Shown here piece by piece: positions 24,293 to 32,686 of a DNA stretch of 44,602 nucleotides. Position 1 is the stretch's first letter, and every line of letters starts with the position of its first letter. This DNA is from Oscillospiraceae bacterium (lineage in GTDB: Bacteria > Bacillota > Clostridia > Oscillospirales > Oscillospiraceae). Under the pieces are notes generated by a model. The model was not told the DNA's origin. It searched no databases and was given only the letters and a program-made list of their open reading frames with translations. Location: NCBI GenBank assembly GCA_902790375.1, contig CADARY010000036.1, positions 19,185 through 63,786 on the forward strand. The letters are read 5' to 3'. The position numbers were made by a program, and so were the translations under genes.

Positions 24293-25647
24293 CAGTCTCT
24301 TCCCGCTTCCGGATGATGCGGCGGGACGCTTGCCGTCAATGCCTCCGCCTCACCGCTGTCGATCATATGGATCATGATTTTCGCAAAGCGCGGGTCGAAC
24401 TGTTTCCCGCTGCCGCGCATCAGTTCGTCGCGCACAGTCTGCCGCGAAAGCTTGTCGCGGTAGCTCCTGCTGGAGCTCATGGCGTCGTAGGCATCCGCCA
24501 CGGCGATAATGCGCGCGATCTCCGGGATGGCCTCTCCCGCGAGGCCATCCGGATAGCCCTTTCCGTCAAAGCGCTCATGATGATAGTGCGCGCCGATGCT
24601 GAGGGAAGGGGACTGCCTGATGCTCGAGAGGATCTGGTACCCCAGGATCGGATGCATCTTGATCTGCGCAAATTCCTCGTCGGTCAGCTTTCCGGGCTTG
24701 TTGATGATGGTGTTGCTCACGCCGATTTTTCCCACGTCGTGCAGCAGCGCCGCAAAGTAAACCTGATCGCAGTCCTTGTCCGCAAAGCCGGCCTCCCTGG
24801 CGATCTGCCGGGAGAGGGCGGCTACCCGTGTGGAGTGGCCGTGGGTGTATGTGTCCTTGGCGTCGATGGCGCTCGCCAGGGCCTCGGCAGTCTGCTCAAA
24901 CATGGCGGAGACGCGGCGCTCGGCATCCTTGTAGGACTGCAGCTCGTTCATGCGCGAGCGCTTGACGGAGCGGCTCAGATCATCCAGGGCAAAGATGTGG
25001 AATATGATGACCGTGATGACCATGGTCATGTTGCTCAGCGAAACGCCGTAGGTGAAGATCTGCAAAAAGGCAGCGACGGTCGGAATGGCGATGGCCGTCA
25101 TGAGCGCGGCAAGGATGGGGCGGCGCAGACAATCCCGTCTTTGCAGGATGGTCATCTCCTGCAGCAGGACGATCAGAAGCGGGGAGAGATAGCTGAGAAT
25201 ATAGGTGGGTGAACGCTGATAGGTATTCTGCGCATCAAAGGTATAGTACAGCCCGGTGAACTGGGAGACTACGAGGAGCACAACGCCCAGGATAAACAGC
25301 GCGTCGCAGATTTTCAGCGAGAGCAGCGGCTTCTGAAGCCTGGACTCGTCCTGGAAAAGAAGCTTCAGATACTGCGTCACCAGATGCGGGATCATGATTG
25401 CGAGGAAAAAGACCATGCCGTTTGAGACGCGCACCATGACGTAGCCGGTATCGCTTGCGTTCCCGCGGTACATGTACGACCAGCGGTCGAACAGCAGAAG
25501 CAGCATCGCCGAAAGCTCCATCATGGAGAGGAACGAACGCTTCTCCTCTGGCAGGGCCTGAATGAAGAGCGTTGTGCAGGCGAGAATGGCACAGGTGCCG
25601 CTCATGAATAACATGAGGTCAAGTTGGTGTGTTCGCAGGAAAACCAT
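24292..25647 (-). CDS. HD-GYP c-di-GMP phosphodiesterase with 7TM-like membrane sensor
   Basis: 451 residues. Seven or so hydrophobic helices cover residues 10 to about 220, resembling the 7TM sensor region found on some kinases and cyclases. A linker leads to the HD-GYP domain with HGHSTRVAALS, LLHDVGKIGVSN (His303-Asp304), HPILGYQIL, HYHHERFDGKGYPDG and DAYDAMSSSRSYR, all conserved. It should degrade c-di-GMP. The start codon has a GGGGGG-rich site. The gene is transcribed divergently from the diguanylate cyclase at 25834, pairing one synthesising and one degrading enzyme at a shared 186-nt control region. Confidence 0.93.
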   Translation of the reverse strand: MVFLRTHQLDLMLFMSGTCAILACTTLFIQALPEEKRSFLSMMELSAMLLLLFDRWSYMYRGNASDTGYVMVRVSNGMVFFLAIMIPHLVTQYLKLLFQDESRLQKPLLSLKICDALFILGVVLLVVSQFTGLYYTFDAQNTYQRSPTYILSYLSPLLIVLLQEMTILQRRDCLRRPILAALMTAIAIPTVAAFLQIFTYGVSLSNMTMVITVIIFHIFALDDLSRSVKRSRMNELQSYKDAERRVSAMFEQTAEALASAIDAKDTYTHGHSTRVAALSRQIAREAGFADKDCDQVYFAALLHDVGKIGVSNTIINKPGKLTDEEFAQIKMHPILGYQILSSIRQSPSLSIGAHYHHERFDGKGYPDGLAGEAIPEIARIIAVADAYDAMSSSRSYRDKLSRQTVRDELMRGSGKQFDPRFAKIMIHMIDSGEAEALTASVPPHHPEAGRD

Positions 25648-25673
25648 GAGATCCCCCCTTTCCTGACAGGTTT

Positions 25674-25702
25674 ATTCTATCATAGAAAACGGCAGGAAAC
25701 AA
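25674..25702 (-). promoter_or_regulatory. Promoter of the HD-GYP gene
   Basis: On the minus strand: -35 TTGTTT (25697-25702), 17-nt spacer, -10 TAGAAT (25674-25679). Confidence 0.5.
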
Positions 25703-25721
25703 TAATGTACGCTATGTTTTT

Positions 25722-25751
25722 GTGGACAAACATGGCGTTTTTTGTTATCAT
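25722..25751 (+). promoter_or_regulatory. Possible promoter of the diguanylate cyclase gene
   Basis: TGGACA (25722-25727), 18-nt spacer, TATCAT (25746-25751), about 80 nt before the start codon. The match is weak. Confidence 0.3.
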
Positions 25752-25833
25752 AATCCTGCATAAACAGTTTTTTCAGCATACGATCCGTGTACCCGCATTG
25801 CTGTAACTGATCTGACAGAGGAGGAAGCTGGCT

Positions 25834-27147
25834 ATGAAGAGACTGAATCCGGCCGCACGATCGCTGATCCTGATATGCGCATTCCTTCTTGCGATGAATT
25901 TTTTGCTTGGCTTCGTTCTGATCCGGAACTCTCAGCGCGCAATACGGGAGCAGGTAGAAAGCCGTATGCTGGACGTTTCCAATACCGCCGCCGCCATGCT
26001 GGACGGGGATATACTGCGCACGCTTCAGGCGGAGGACGTCAATACGCCTGAATATCGGGCCATCCATAATATACTCTTCCGCTTTGAGCAGAATATTGAG
26101 CTTGCGTATATTTACTGTGTGCGCGCGCTCGAGGACGGCAGCTTTGTCTTTACGATCGACCCCGATCCGGAATCTCCCGGCGCTTTCGGGGATCACATTC
26201 CCTATACCGAAGCGCTGTACAATGCAAGCCTCGGCACTCCCGGCGTGGATAAGGAGGCCTATGTTGACCAGTGGGGACGCTTCTACAGCGCTTATTCTCC
26301 CGTCTTCGATTCCGATGGAAACGTCACCGATATCGTGGCGGTAGACTTTACGGCCGATTGGTATGACAGGCAGTTTTCCAACCAATTGAAAGCAATCGTG
26401 AGCATCAGCGGCATATCGATCCTTGTCGCTTCGATCATTATTCTTTTGATCGTCAACCGATACAGAAAACGCTTTGACCGCCTGTTTCAGGGGATGAATA
26501 ATGTCTCCGAGGGAATTGAGACGCTTGTACACGAAATCTCACCGGATGCAGTGCCTGTCGAACAGACGGAGCAGACGACGCGGAGCACAGACGAGATCGA
26601 CATGATGAATGAAAGGATTTCGTCCCTCCAGGAAAAGCTGAGCAAACAGATTCAATTGGTTCGCTCGCAGGCATACATTGACGGGCTGACGGGGCTGAAC
26701 AACCGCGCGGCCTATGAAGAGCATGTCGAACGGCTTGAGGATGAGATACGCGGCGGCACGGCGGATTTTGCAATTGCGCTTTTTGATGTGAACAGCCTTA
26801 AGGAGGTCAACGACAAGTACGGCCACAAGAAGGGCGACGAGGTCATCCGCTGCGCTGCTGCCGCGCTGCAAAGCGCCTTCCCGGAGGGAAAGGTGTACCG
26901 GATCGGCGGCGATGAGTTCCTTGTGATTCTTGAGAACAGCTATGCCGATCTCCTTCCGAAGCTTGCGTCCTTGCGGGAAAATCAGGGCGGCTTTTCAATC
27001 TCCGCGGGCAGCGTGGTCTATGATCGCGGGACAGACAGAGAATACCGCAGCGTTTTCAACAGGGCAGACACGGCGATGTACAACGACAAACGGGAATACT
27101 ATCAGACGCATGGAGAGCGAAGACGCGCGCTGCCGGTGAGCTGCTGA
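25834..27147 (+). CDS. Membrane diguanylate cyclase with extracytoplasmic Cache-like sensor and GGDEF domain
   Basis: 437 residues, start supported by GAGGAGG. One N-terminal helix, an outside sensor (about residues 30-185) with VSNTAAAMLDGD and WGRFYSAYSPVFD, a second helix near 190-210, a linker, then GGDEF with RIGGDEF intact (GGDEF at 358-362). No RxxD feedback site is visible before it. The sensor and layout closely match the cyclase at 3938-5317 (shared SNTAAA-LDGD and YSPVFDS motifs), so the two are paralogues probably tuned to related ligands. Codon use looks slightly less GC-rich than the first copy. Confidence 0.92.
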   Translation: MKRLNPAARSLILICAFLLAMNFLLGFVLIRNSQRAIREQVESRMLDVSNTAAAMLDGDILRTLQAEDVNTPEYRAIHNILFRFEQNIELAYIYCVRALEDGSFVFTIDPDPESPGAFGDHIPYTEALYNASLGTPGVDKEAYVDQWGRFYSAYSPVFDSDGNVTDIVAVDFTADWYDRQFSNQLKAIVSISGISILVASIIILLIVNRYRKRFDRLFQGMNNVSEGIETLVHEISPDAVPVEQTEQTTRSTDEIDMMNERISSLQEKLSKQIQLVRSQAYIDGLTGLNNRAAYEEHVERLEDEIRGGTADFAIALFDVNSLKEVNDKYGHKKGDEVIRCAAAALQSAFPEGKVYRIGGDEFLVILENSYADLLPKLASLRENQGGFSISAGSVVYDRGTDREYRSVFNRADTAMYNDKREYYQTHGERRRALPVSC

Positions 27148-27189
27148 GCATGGGAGCCTCGCTCGCAGGGGCAGTCTTTTATACGCACC

Positions 27190-27271
27190 GCAGGGGCCGA
27201 CCTCCGGATCGACCCGCCGAACAACGCAGCATGACGCTGAACGGCGGCCCGATGAGGGAATCGGCCCCTGC
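27190..27271. repeat. Dispersed repeat R2, copy 1 (about 82 bp)
   Basis: Perfect inverted ends CGCAGGGGCCGA (27189-27200) and TCGGCCCCTGCG (27261-27272). The inside shares GATCGACCCGCCGAA and a GGCGG-CGATG-GG pattern with copy 2 (39809-39887). The rest of the 187-nt gap (27148-27334) shows nothing else. Confidence 0.75.
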
Positions 27272-27334
27272 GGATTTGCATGCTTAACGGCAAGAGCGAA
27301 GCATTACTTGAACTCCTGTATCAGGAGGCTGCCG

Positions 27335-27541
27335 ATGGACATCAATGACTATACTCCTCATAGAGCCGGGACCTATGCGGAGTTCGTCTCAAGCGAGAAC
27401 GGCTGTAAGCATATTGGCCGCAATGATTCCCGACACTCTATACGTCAGTTTAAGATCGACGGTGAAGTAATTTCAAAAAATTCAGAGGCGGCCCGCTGTG
27501 ATTATCTACTATTAAACGATGATGCAAAAAGGGCCTATTAA
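27335..27541 (+). pseudogene. Truncated conserved hypothetical protein
   Basis: 68 codons from the ATG at 27335 (CAGGAGG upstream). The sequence MDINDYTPHRAGTYAEFVSS through ARCDYLLLNDDAKRAY looks like the first part of a longer family in which a hydrophobic F-E-K motif would follow, as in PD-(D/E)XK nuclease folds; that comparison is from memory and weak. Here the frame stops just after AY, exactly where integrase-like sequence begins in another frame. I read this as truncation at the edge of an integrated element. Confidence 0.6.
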
Positions 27542-27998
27542 CAAGAGCCAGCGCAAGGAAGGCGGCTACAGCTTCAATCCCACAAAGAACGGGAAAAGCC
27601 GTTTGATCGTACCCGCGCCCTATGTTATGGAGCTTCTCAGAGAGCAGAGAGACTTACAGGTCAAGTGGAAGAAAGACGCCGGAAGCGCATGGAACAACAA
27701 GGACAACCTGGTCTTTACCAATGAGCTTGGACGCTACGTTTCCTTTCGCGCCTTGTATGATTGCTTCAAGCGAATTGTAAAGGGCCTCGGTATGCCAAAC
27801 GTCCGCATCCACGACCTGCGTCACACCTACGCGGTCAATTCCCTTCGAGCAGGGGACGACATCAAGACTGTGCAAGAAAACCTGGGCCATGCAACGGCAG
27901 CGTTCACCCTGGATTTCTACGGCCACTGTACCGACGAAATGCGTCTTGCCAGTGCGAACCGGATGCAGGCGTTTATTTCTCAGCGCGTGAACACCTGA
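27519..27998 (+). pseudogene. C-terminal fragment of a tyrosine recombinase/integrase
   Basis: 159 codons. The region FNPTKNGKSRLIVPAP, IHDLRHTYAVNSL (HxxRH) and LGHATAAFTLDFYGH (catalytic Tyr) is the second half of a phage-type integrase catalytic domain. The N-terminal arm and core-binding domains and the first catalytic Arg are missing, so it cannot be active alone. It points towards the 3' end of tRNA-Val, a usual attachment position for such elements, and is followed by its own terminator. Confidence 0.85.
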
Positions 27999-28029
27999 AA
28001 CAGTGCCGCGTGGGAATAAGGGTCAGAAT

Positions 28030-28057
28030 AAGGGTCAAGCCAAAATTGGCCCTTTTT
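28030..28057 (+). terminator. Terminator after the integrase fragment
   Basis: AAGGGTCAA (28030-28038) pairs with TTGGCCCTT (28046-28054, one G-T pair) over a 7-nt loop and runs into TTTTT. Confidence 0.75.
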
Positions 28058-28102
28058 CTCATCACTTTTCCGAGCGAAAACAGATAGATTCACCATAAAA
28101 GC

Positions 28103-28134
28103 AAAAAAGAACCACACTTTTTAGTGTGGTTCTT
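28103..28134 (-). terminator. Terminator of the tRNA-Val gene
   Basis: A perfect 12-bp stem (28107-28118 with 28123-28134, AAGAACCACACT) and 4-nt loop. On the minus strand it is followed by TTTT, starting 2 nt after the tRNA 3' end. Confidence 0.85.
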
Positions 28135-28135
28135 A

Positions 28136-28211
28136 TGGTGGACGATACAAGACTCGAACTTGTGACCTCCCGCACGTCAAGCGGATGCGCTACCAGCTGC
28201 GCCAATCGTCC
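28136..28211 (-). tRNA. tRNA-Val (anticodon GAC)
   Basis: 76 nt with encoded CCA. Acceptor stem GGACGAT/ATCGTCC, D arm GCGC-AGCTGGTA-GCGC, anticodon loop TTGACGT giving GAC, T arm ACAAG-TTCGAGT-CTTGT. A consensus promoter precedes it and a strong terminator follows. The integrase fragment lies on its 3' side. Confidence 0.95.
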
Positions 28212-28229
28212 ATCCCTGAAAGCTTGCTC

Positions 28230-28258
28230 ATTATATATCGGCTTTCAAAAAATGTCAA
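28230..28258 (-). promoter_or_regulatory. Consensus promoter of tRNA-Val
   Basis: On the minus strand: TTGACA (28253-28258), 17-nt spacer, TATAAT (28230-28235), a perfect sigma-A consensus. Confidence 0.9.
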
Positions 28259-28341
28259 GCATTATTTTTCGCTTTTTCTCTGGCGGAATCGAAAAAGGGG
28301 AGAGGGAGCGAAAGGTTTTTTCACGGGAACGGGTAAATTGC

Positions 28342-28370
28342 TTGCTCGTGGTAATATACTGTGGTATAAT
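28342..28370 (+). promoter_or_regulatory. Promoter of the murT-gatD operon
   Basis: TTGCTC (28342-28347), 17-nt spacer, TATAAT (28365-28370), about 44 nt before the murT start. Confidence 0.6.
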
Positions 28371-28413
28371 ATTATTCAAACTTTTGCAATCCGGCTCAAG
28401 GAGATTCATTTCT

Positions 28414-29796
28414 ATGTCAATTCGTGCATTTCTCGCGATCTGCCTGTGCAAGCTGCTGCGGTTGATTTCACGCCTGCTTCACCGCGGCGGCACTGCCATG
28501 CCCGGGCAATGGGCGCTCAAGGTCTGTCCCGATCTGCTCTCGATCCTTGCGCGTGATGTAAAGAGCGTCGCCATCACCGGCACCAACGGCAAGACCACCA
28601 CAGCCCGCATGATCGAGCAGGGCTTCGCCGACGCCGGCCTGAACTACATGGCCAACCGCTCGGGCGCAAACCTCATCTCCGGCATCACGACGGAGTTTGT
28701 CATGAACTCCACGCTATTCGGCAGGTGCAAAAAGCAATACGCCGTCATCGAGTGCGACGAGGCTGCTGCGGTCAAGGTTTTCCCCCAGCTCAAGCCGAGC
28801 CTTGTGGTGGTCACCAATCTCTTCCGCGACCAGCTTGACCGCTACGGCGAGGTGACCCACACGCTGGAAAACATCCGCAAGGCGCTGGCCGGGATCTCAC
28901 AGCCGACCGAAGTCCTGCTCAATGCCGACTGCTCGCTGACTGCGTCCCTCGCAGAGGACACGCATCACAGCTACCTCTTTTTCGGCATTGACAAGGGGGC
29001 TGTCCCCTCGGGCAGAAAGAGCGAGCTTTCCGACGCAAGCCACTGCATCCGCTGCAAGAGCGAGTATGAATACGACTACATCACCTACGGGCATCTGGGC
29101 GGCTTCCGCTGCCCCAAGTGCGGCTATCACCGAACGGAGAAGCCGGAATACACCGTCACCGATGTGACCGAACAGCGCCCTGACGGCAGCACCATCGTCA
29201 TCGGCGGCGGGCGCATGGAGCCGCACGTCGTCGAGGTCAACCTGCCCGCGCTCTATAACATTTACAATGCCATCGGCGCCATCGCGGCCATGCGCGAGAT
29301 GGAGATCCCCGGCGAGACGGCGATGGCGGCGGTGGGCAAGTTCAAATGCGGCTTCGGGCGCATGGAAAATTTTGCCCTGGGCAAGGGCGGGGCCAAGGTC
29401 ATGCTGGTGAAAAACCCGGCCGGCTGCAACCAGGTGCTGGATTTCCTGCAGAATGTGAGAGAGAAATTCATTCTTGTCGTCTGCCTCAACGACCGTGGAG
29501 CCGACGGCACGGACATCTCCTGGATCTGGGATGCGGACTTTGAAAAGCTCTGTGAGCTCTCCGGACGGCTGGAGAAGGTGATCGTCTCCGGAGACCGTGC
29601 TCCCGACATGGCGGTGCGCGTGAAGTATGCCGGGATTGACCCGCGCTTTGTGGAAATGGAGCGCGACTACGAGAAGCTTGTGACAGAGCTGGAGGGGGAG
29701 CAGCGGCCCATTTATATGATCACCACCTACACGGCGCTGCTGGAGCTGCGCGAGGTTTTGGTCAAACACTGCGGCGGCGATGAATTCTGGGTTTAA
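28414..29796 (+). CDS. murT: Lipid II isoglutaminyl synthase, MurT subunit
   Basis: 460 residues from the ATG at 28414, which has CAAGGAGA upstream; the longer open frame reads through the tRNA region and is not coding. Mur-ligase ATP loop GTNGKTTT at residues 56-63, then CDEAAAVKVFPQLKP and VVVTNLFRDQLDRYGE. A zinc-ribbon insert, CIRCKSEYEYDY to CPKCGYHR, is typical of MurT. The C-terminal DUF1727-like part has NPAGCNQVLDFL and DRGADGTDISWIWD. With GatD it amidates the D-glutamate of lipid II, using ammonia from glutamine. gatD follows by 12 nt. Confidence 0.96.
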   Translation: MSIRAFLAICLCKLLRLISRLLHRGGTAMPGQWALKVCPDLLSILARDVKSVAITGTNGKTTTARMIEQGFADAGLNYMANRSGANLISGITTEFVMNSTLFGRCKKQYAVIECDEAAAVKVFPQLKPSLVVVTNLFRDQLDRYGEVTHTLENIRKALAGISQPTEVLLNADCSLTASLAEDTHHSYLFFGIDKGAVPSGRKSELSDASHCIRCKSEYEYDYITYGHLGGFRCPKCGYHRTEKPEYTVTDVTEQRPDGSTIVIGGGRMEPHVVEVNLPALYNIYNAIGAIAAMREMEIPGETAMAAVGKFKCGFGRMENFALGKGGAKVMLVKNPAGCNQVLDFLQNVREKFILVVCLNDRGADGTDISWIWDADFEKLCELSGRLEKVIVSGDRAPDMAVRVKYAGIDPRFVEMERDYEKLVTELEGEQRPIYMITTYTALLELREVLVKHCGGDEFWV

Positions 29797-29808
29797 GGAG
29801 GACGCACG

Positions 29809-30549
29809 ATGGAACTGAAAATCTGTCATCTTTATCCGGACGTGCTGAACCTCTACGGCGATGGGGGCAACATCCGCTGCCTGCGGCAGCGCCTTCAGTG
29901 GCGCGGCATGGGGGCGGAGGTCGTGAAAATGCCCATCGGCGCGAAGGAGAGCCTTGCGGGCTTTGACCTTGTGTTCATCGGCGGCGGGCAGGACTTTGAG
30001 CAGCAGGTGCTGCTGGAGGATCTGCACCGCGGGCGCGACAGAGAGCTTTTAGCGGCGGTCGAGGACGGTATGACGATCCTTGCCATCTGCGGCGGCTACC
30101 AGATGCTGGGAAAATCTTATGAGACCTACGACGGCAAGCGCTGTGACTTTGTGGGGGCGCTGGATCTGCATACTGTGGGCGCCAGAACGCGCATGATCGG
30201 AAACTATCTGTACCGGGTGCCTGAAAGTCTCGGGGGCTTCACGGTGGTGGGATTTGAAAACCACAGCGGCAAAACCCGTCTCGGCCCGAAGGTCGAGGCG
30301 CTGGGAACGGTCCTCGCAGGCTTCGGCAACAACGGCGAGGACGGCACGGAGGGGGCGCACTATAAAAACGTCTTCGGCACCTACAGCCACGGACCGCTGC
30401 TCCCGAAGAACCCGGCCTTTGCCGATCTGCTGATCAAAACCGCGCTGGAGCGCAAGTATGGCAGCGCGGAGCTGGAAGTTCTGGACGACAGCCTGGAGCG
30501 CATGGCCCATGACGAGATGTGCGCAAGGCTGGAAAGGAGGGGCAAATGA
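29809..30549 (+). CDS. gatD: Lipid II isoglutaminyl synthase, glutaminase subunit GatD
   Basis: 246 residues, normal length. A class I glutamine amidotransferase with nucleophile Cys94 in LAICGGYQMLGKSYE and catalytic His194 in FGTYSHGPLLPKNP. LYGDGGNI near residue 15 and FIGGGQDFEQ near 56 are typical of GatD. It supplies ammonia to MurT. AAGGAGG precedes the start, and the stop overlaps the next gene by ATGA. Confidence 0.96.
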   Translation: MELKICHLYPDVLNLYGDGGNIRCLRQRLQWRGMGAEVVKMPIGAKESLAGFDLVFIGGGQDFEQQVLLEDLHRGRDRELLAAVEDGMTILAICGGYQMLGKSYETYDGKRCDFVGALDLHTVGARTRMIGNYLYRVPESLGGFTVVGFENHSGKTRLGPKVEALGTVLAGFGNNGEDGTEGAHYKNVFGTYSHGPLLPKNPAFADLLIKTALERKYGSAELEVLDDSLERMAHDEMCARLERRGK

Positions 30550-31814
30550 TCCGTTTTTACAACGGGCGTGTGCTCCGCTTCGGCGGGGGTATGCGCGTGA
30601 CGCAGGACGAGGTGTGGACAGAGGGGGGAGAGATCCGCTACGTCGGAGAGACGCCGGAGACCCTGCCCGCCTTTGATCGGCAGATCGACCTGAAGGGCGA
30701 TTTGCTGCTGCCGGGCTTTAAAAACGCCCACACCCACACAGCCATGACCTTCCTGCGCTCCTATGCTGACGACATGCCCCTGCAGGACTGGCTTTACAAA
30801 CAGGTCTTTCCCCACGAGGCAAAGCTCACGCCGGACATGGTTTACACCTTCACCCGCCTCGGCATCCTCGAATACCTCTCCTCCGGCATCACGGCGAGCT
30901 TTGACATGTATGTGAAAAACGACGCCTACGCCGCTGCGAATATCGACAGCGGCTTTCGCACGGTGATCTGCTCGGGGCTGAATAATTTCGACGCAGATCC
31001 GGAGAATATCGAGAGGGAGTATCTCAAATTCAACGCCCTGCATGAGCTGGTGTCCTATCAGCTCGGCATCCACGCGGAGTACACCACAGGCATGGAGCGC
31101 ATGCGCTATGCCGTGGAGCTGGCCCACAAATACAAAGCGCCCTGCTACGCCCACCTGTGCGAGACAAAGGCGGAGGTGCAGGACTGCATTGAGCGCTGCG
31201 GCATGACGCCGCCGCAGCTTCTGGACAGCATCGGTTTTTTTGATTACGGCGGGGGCGGCTTCCACTGCGTGTGGATGAGCAGGGAGGACATTGCCCTGTT
31301 CGCGCGCAGGAAGCTCTGGGCGGTGACCAACCCCTGCTCAAACCTCAAGCTTGCAAGCGGCATCGCGCCGCTTGACGAGCTTGCAGCGGCAGGGGTTCCC
31401 CTTGCCATCGGCACTGACGGAGCAGCCAGCAACAACGCGCTGGACTTTTTCCGGGAGATGTACCTGGCAAGCACCTTGCAGAAGGTCACGCGGGAGGACG
31501 CCGCAGCCGGCGGAGCCGACCGGGTGCTGGAGATGGCCTGCGTCGGCGGGGCGCGCGCCATCGGGCTCAGGGACTGCGACGATATTGCCCCCGGCAAACG
31601 CGCGGATCTTACGGTGCTGAACCTGCGGCGGCCGAACATGCAGCCGCTGCACAATATCCTGCGCAACATCGTCTATGCGGGCTCCAAGGAAAATGTGCGC
31701 CTGACCATGGTCAACGGCCGGGTGCTCTATGAAGACGGAGAATTCTTCATCGGCGAGGAGCCGGAGAAGCTTTATGAGCAGGCCAATACCGCCTGCAGGC
31801 GGTGCTTTTCATGA
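30546..31814 (+). CDS. Amidohydrolase of the MTA/SAH deaminase (TrzA/AtzA) type
   Basis: 422 residues from the ATG at 30546, preceded by AAAGGAGG and overlapping the gatD stop. Metal-binding motifs are GFKNAHTHTAM near residue 60, YAHLCETKAE near 205, and AIGTDGAASNN near 295. Relatives deaminate 5'-methylthioadenosine, S-adenosylhomocysteine or guanine-like purines; the exact substrate is inference. It is translationally coupled to gatD and to the PHP gene on either side, so the operon mixes cell-wall and nucleotide salvage genes. Confidence 0.88.
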   Translation: MIRFYNGRVLRFGGGMRVTQDEVWTEGGEIRYVGETPETLPAFDRQIDLKGDLLLPGFKNAHTHTAMTFLRSYADDMPLQDWLYKQVFPHEAKLTPDMVYTFTRLGILEYLSSGITASFDMYVKNDAYAAANIDSGFRTVICSGLNNFDADPENIEREYLKFNALHELVSYQLGIHAEYTTGMERMRYAVELAHKYKAPCYAHLCETKAEVQDCIERCGMTPPQLLDSIGFFDYGGGGFHCVWMSREDIALFARRKLWAVTNPCSNLKLASGIAPLDELAAAGVPLAIGTDGAASNNALDFFREMYLASTLQKVTREDAAAGGADRVLEMACVGGARAIGLRDCDDIAPGKRADLTVLNLRRPNMQPLHNILRNIVYAGSKENVRLTMVNGRVLYEDGEFFIGEEPEKLYEQANTACRRCFS

Positions 31815-32686
31815 GAGAAATCGACCTGCATGTACATACCACGGCTTCCGACGGCACCTGTACGCCGCGGGAGACCGTGCGCCGTGCATCCGAGCTGGGC
31901 CTGCGCGGCATTGCAATCACCGACCACGACACGGTTTCCGGCCATGCCGAGGCATTGTCCGCCGGCATGGACTACGGTGTCGAGGTGGTGCCCGGCATCG
32001 AGGTCAGCACCAGATACGGCGTGTCGGTGCATATACTCGGCTATTATATCGAGAACCTGATCCCGCTGCTGGACAACCTCGTCAATGACCGGGACCGGCG
32101 CAACGAGCAGGTGGCGGCTCTCATGGCGGCCGACGGCCTGCCGGTGGACTATGCCCGGATGAAGGAGCGCTTCGGCAAGGCCATCGGCCGTCCGCACTTC
32201 GGACGAATCCTGGTGGAGCTGGGGCTTGCCGAGAGCGTCAATGACGCATTCAACCGCTATCTGGGCAAGGGACAGCGCTACTTTATCCCGCGCAGAACCA
32301 TTGAGATCGGCCCTGCCGTGGAGGGCATCGCGCTCTCCGGCGGCGTGCCGGTCCTGGCCCATCCCTTCCAGTACAAAAAGAATGACGGGGAGCTGCGGGA
32401 GCTGATAGACTGCTGCATGGATCATGGCCTCAGAGGGATCGAATGCCGCTACAGCGGATACGATCACGATCAGGTGCGCTACCTGGAGAGTCTTGCGGAG
32501 GAGTACGGCCTGCTCAAGACCGGCGGCAGCGACTTTCACGGAGACAACAAGCCTTACATCAGCCTCGGCACCGGCATGAGCGGCGAGCTGGACGTGCCCT
32601 GTGCCTGGCTGGAGCCCTTAAGGGAGGAAGCGGAGAAGCTTCATCGCCGGCTCGTAAGCCAGGAGCCGAGCTCTTCGGCAGAATGA
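31811..32686 (+). CDS. PHP domain phosphatase (nucleoside bisphosphate phosphatase-like)
   Basis: 291 residues from the ATG at 31811, which overlaps the preceding stop by ATGA. PHP metal motifs: EIDLHVHTTASDG at the start, AITDHDTVSG near 36, PGIEVST, VPVLAHPFQY near 180, and TGGSDFHGDN near 240. The closest described group removes the 3' phosphate from 3',5'-bisphosphonucleosides or trims RNA 5' ends (YciV/RNase AM type). The C-terminus overlaps the convergent HAD gene by 46 nt, and no terminator is seen between them. Confidence 0.9.
   Translation: MREIDLHVHTTASDGTCTPRETVRRASELGLRGIAITDHDTVSGHAEALSAGMDYGVEVVPGIEVSTRYGVSVHILGYYIENLIPLLDNLVNDRDRRNEQVAALMAADGLPVDYARMKERFGKAIGRPHFGRILVELGLAESVNDAFNRYLGKGQRYFIPRRTIEIGPAVEGIALSGGVPVLAHPFQYKKNDGELRELIDCCMDHGLRGIECRYSGYDHDQVRYLESLAEEYGLLKTGGSDFHGDNKPYISLGTGMSGELDVPCAWLEPLREEAEKLHRRLVSQEPSSSAE

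Noticed and set aside
25624-25806. 60-codon frame on the plus strand across the HD-GYP/cyclase divergent region
   Set aside because: It begins inside the antisense start of the HD-GYP gene, covers both promoters and has no ribosome-binding site or motif.
28126-28413. Extended N-terminus of murT
   Set aside because: The frame crosses the tRNA-Val gene and two promoters; the ATG at 28414 has a proper ribosome-binding site and matches MurT N-termini.
30381-31265. Minus-strand frame of about 290 codons opposite gatD and the amidohydrolase gene
   Set aside because: Shadow of two well-supported plus-strand genes with clear catalytic motifs.
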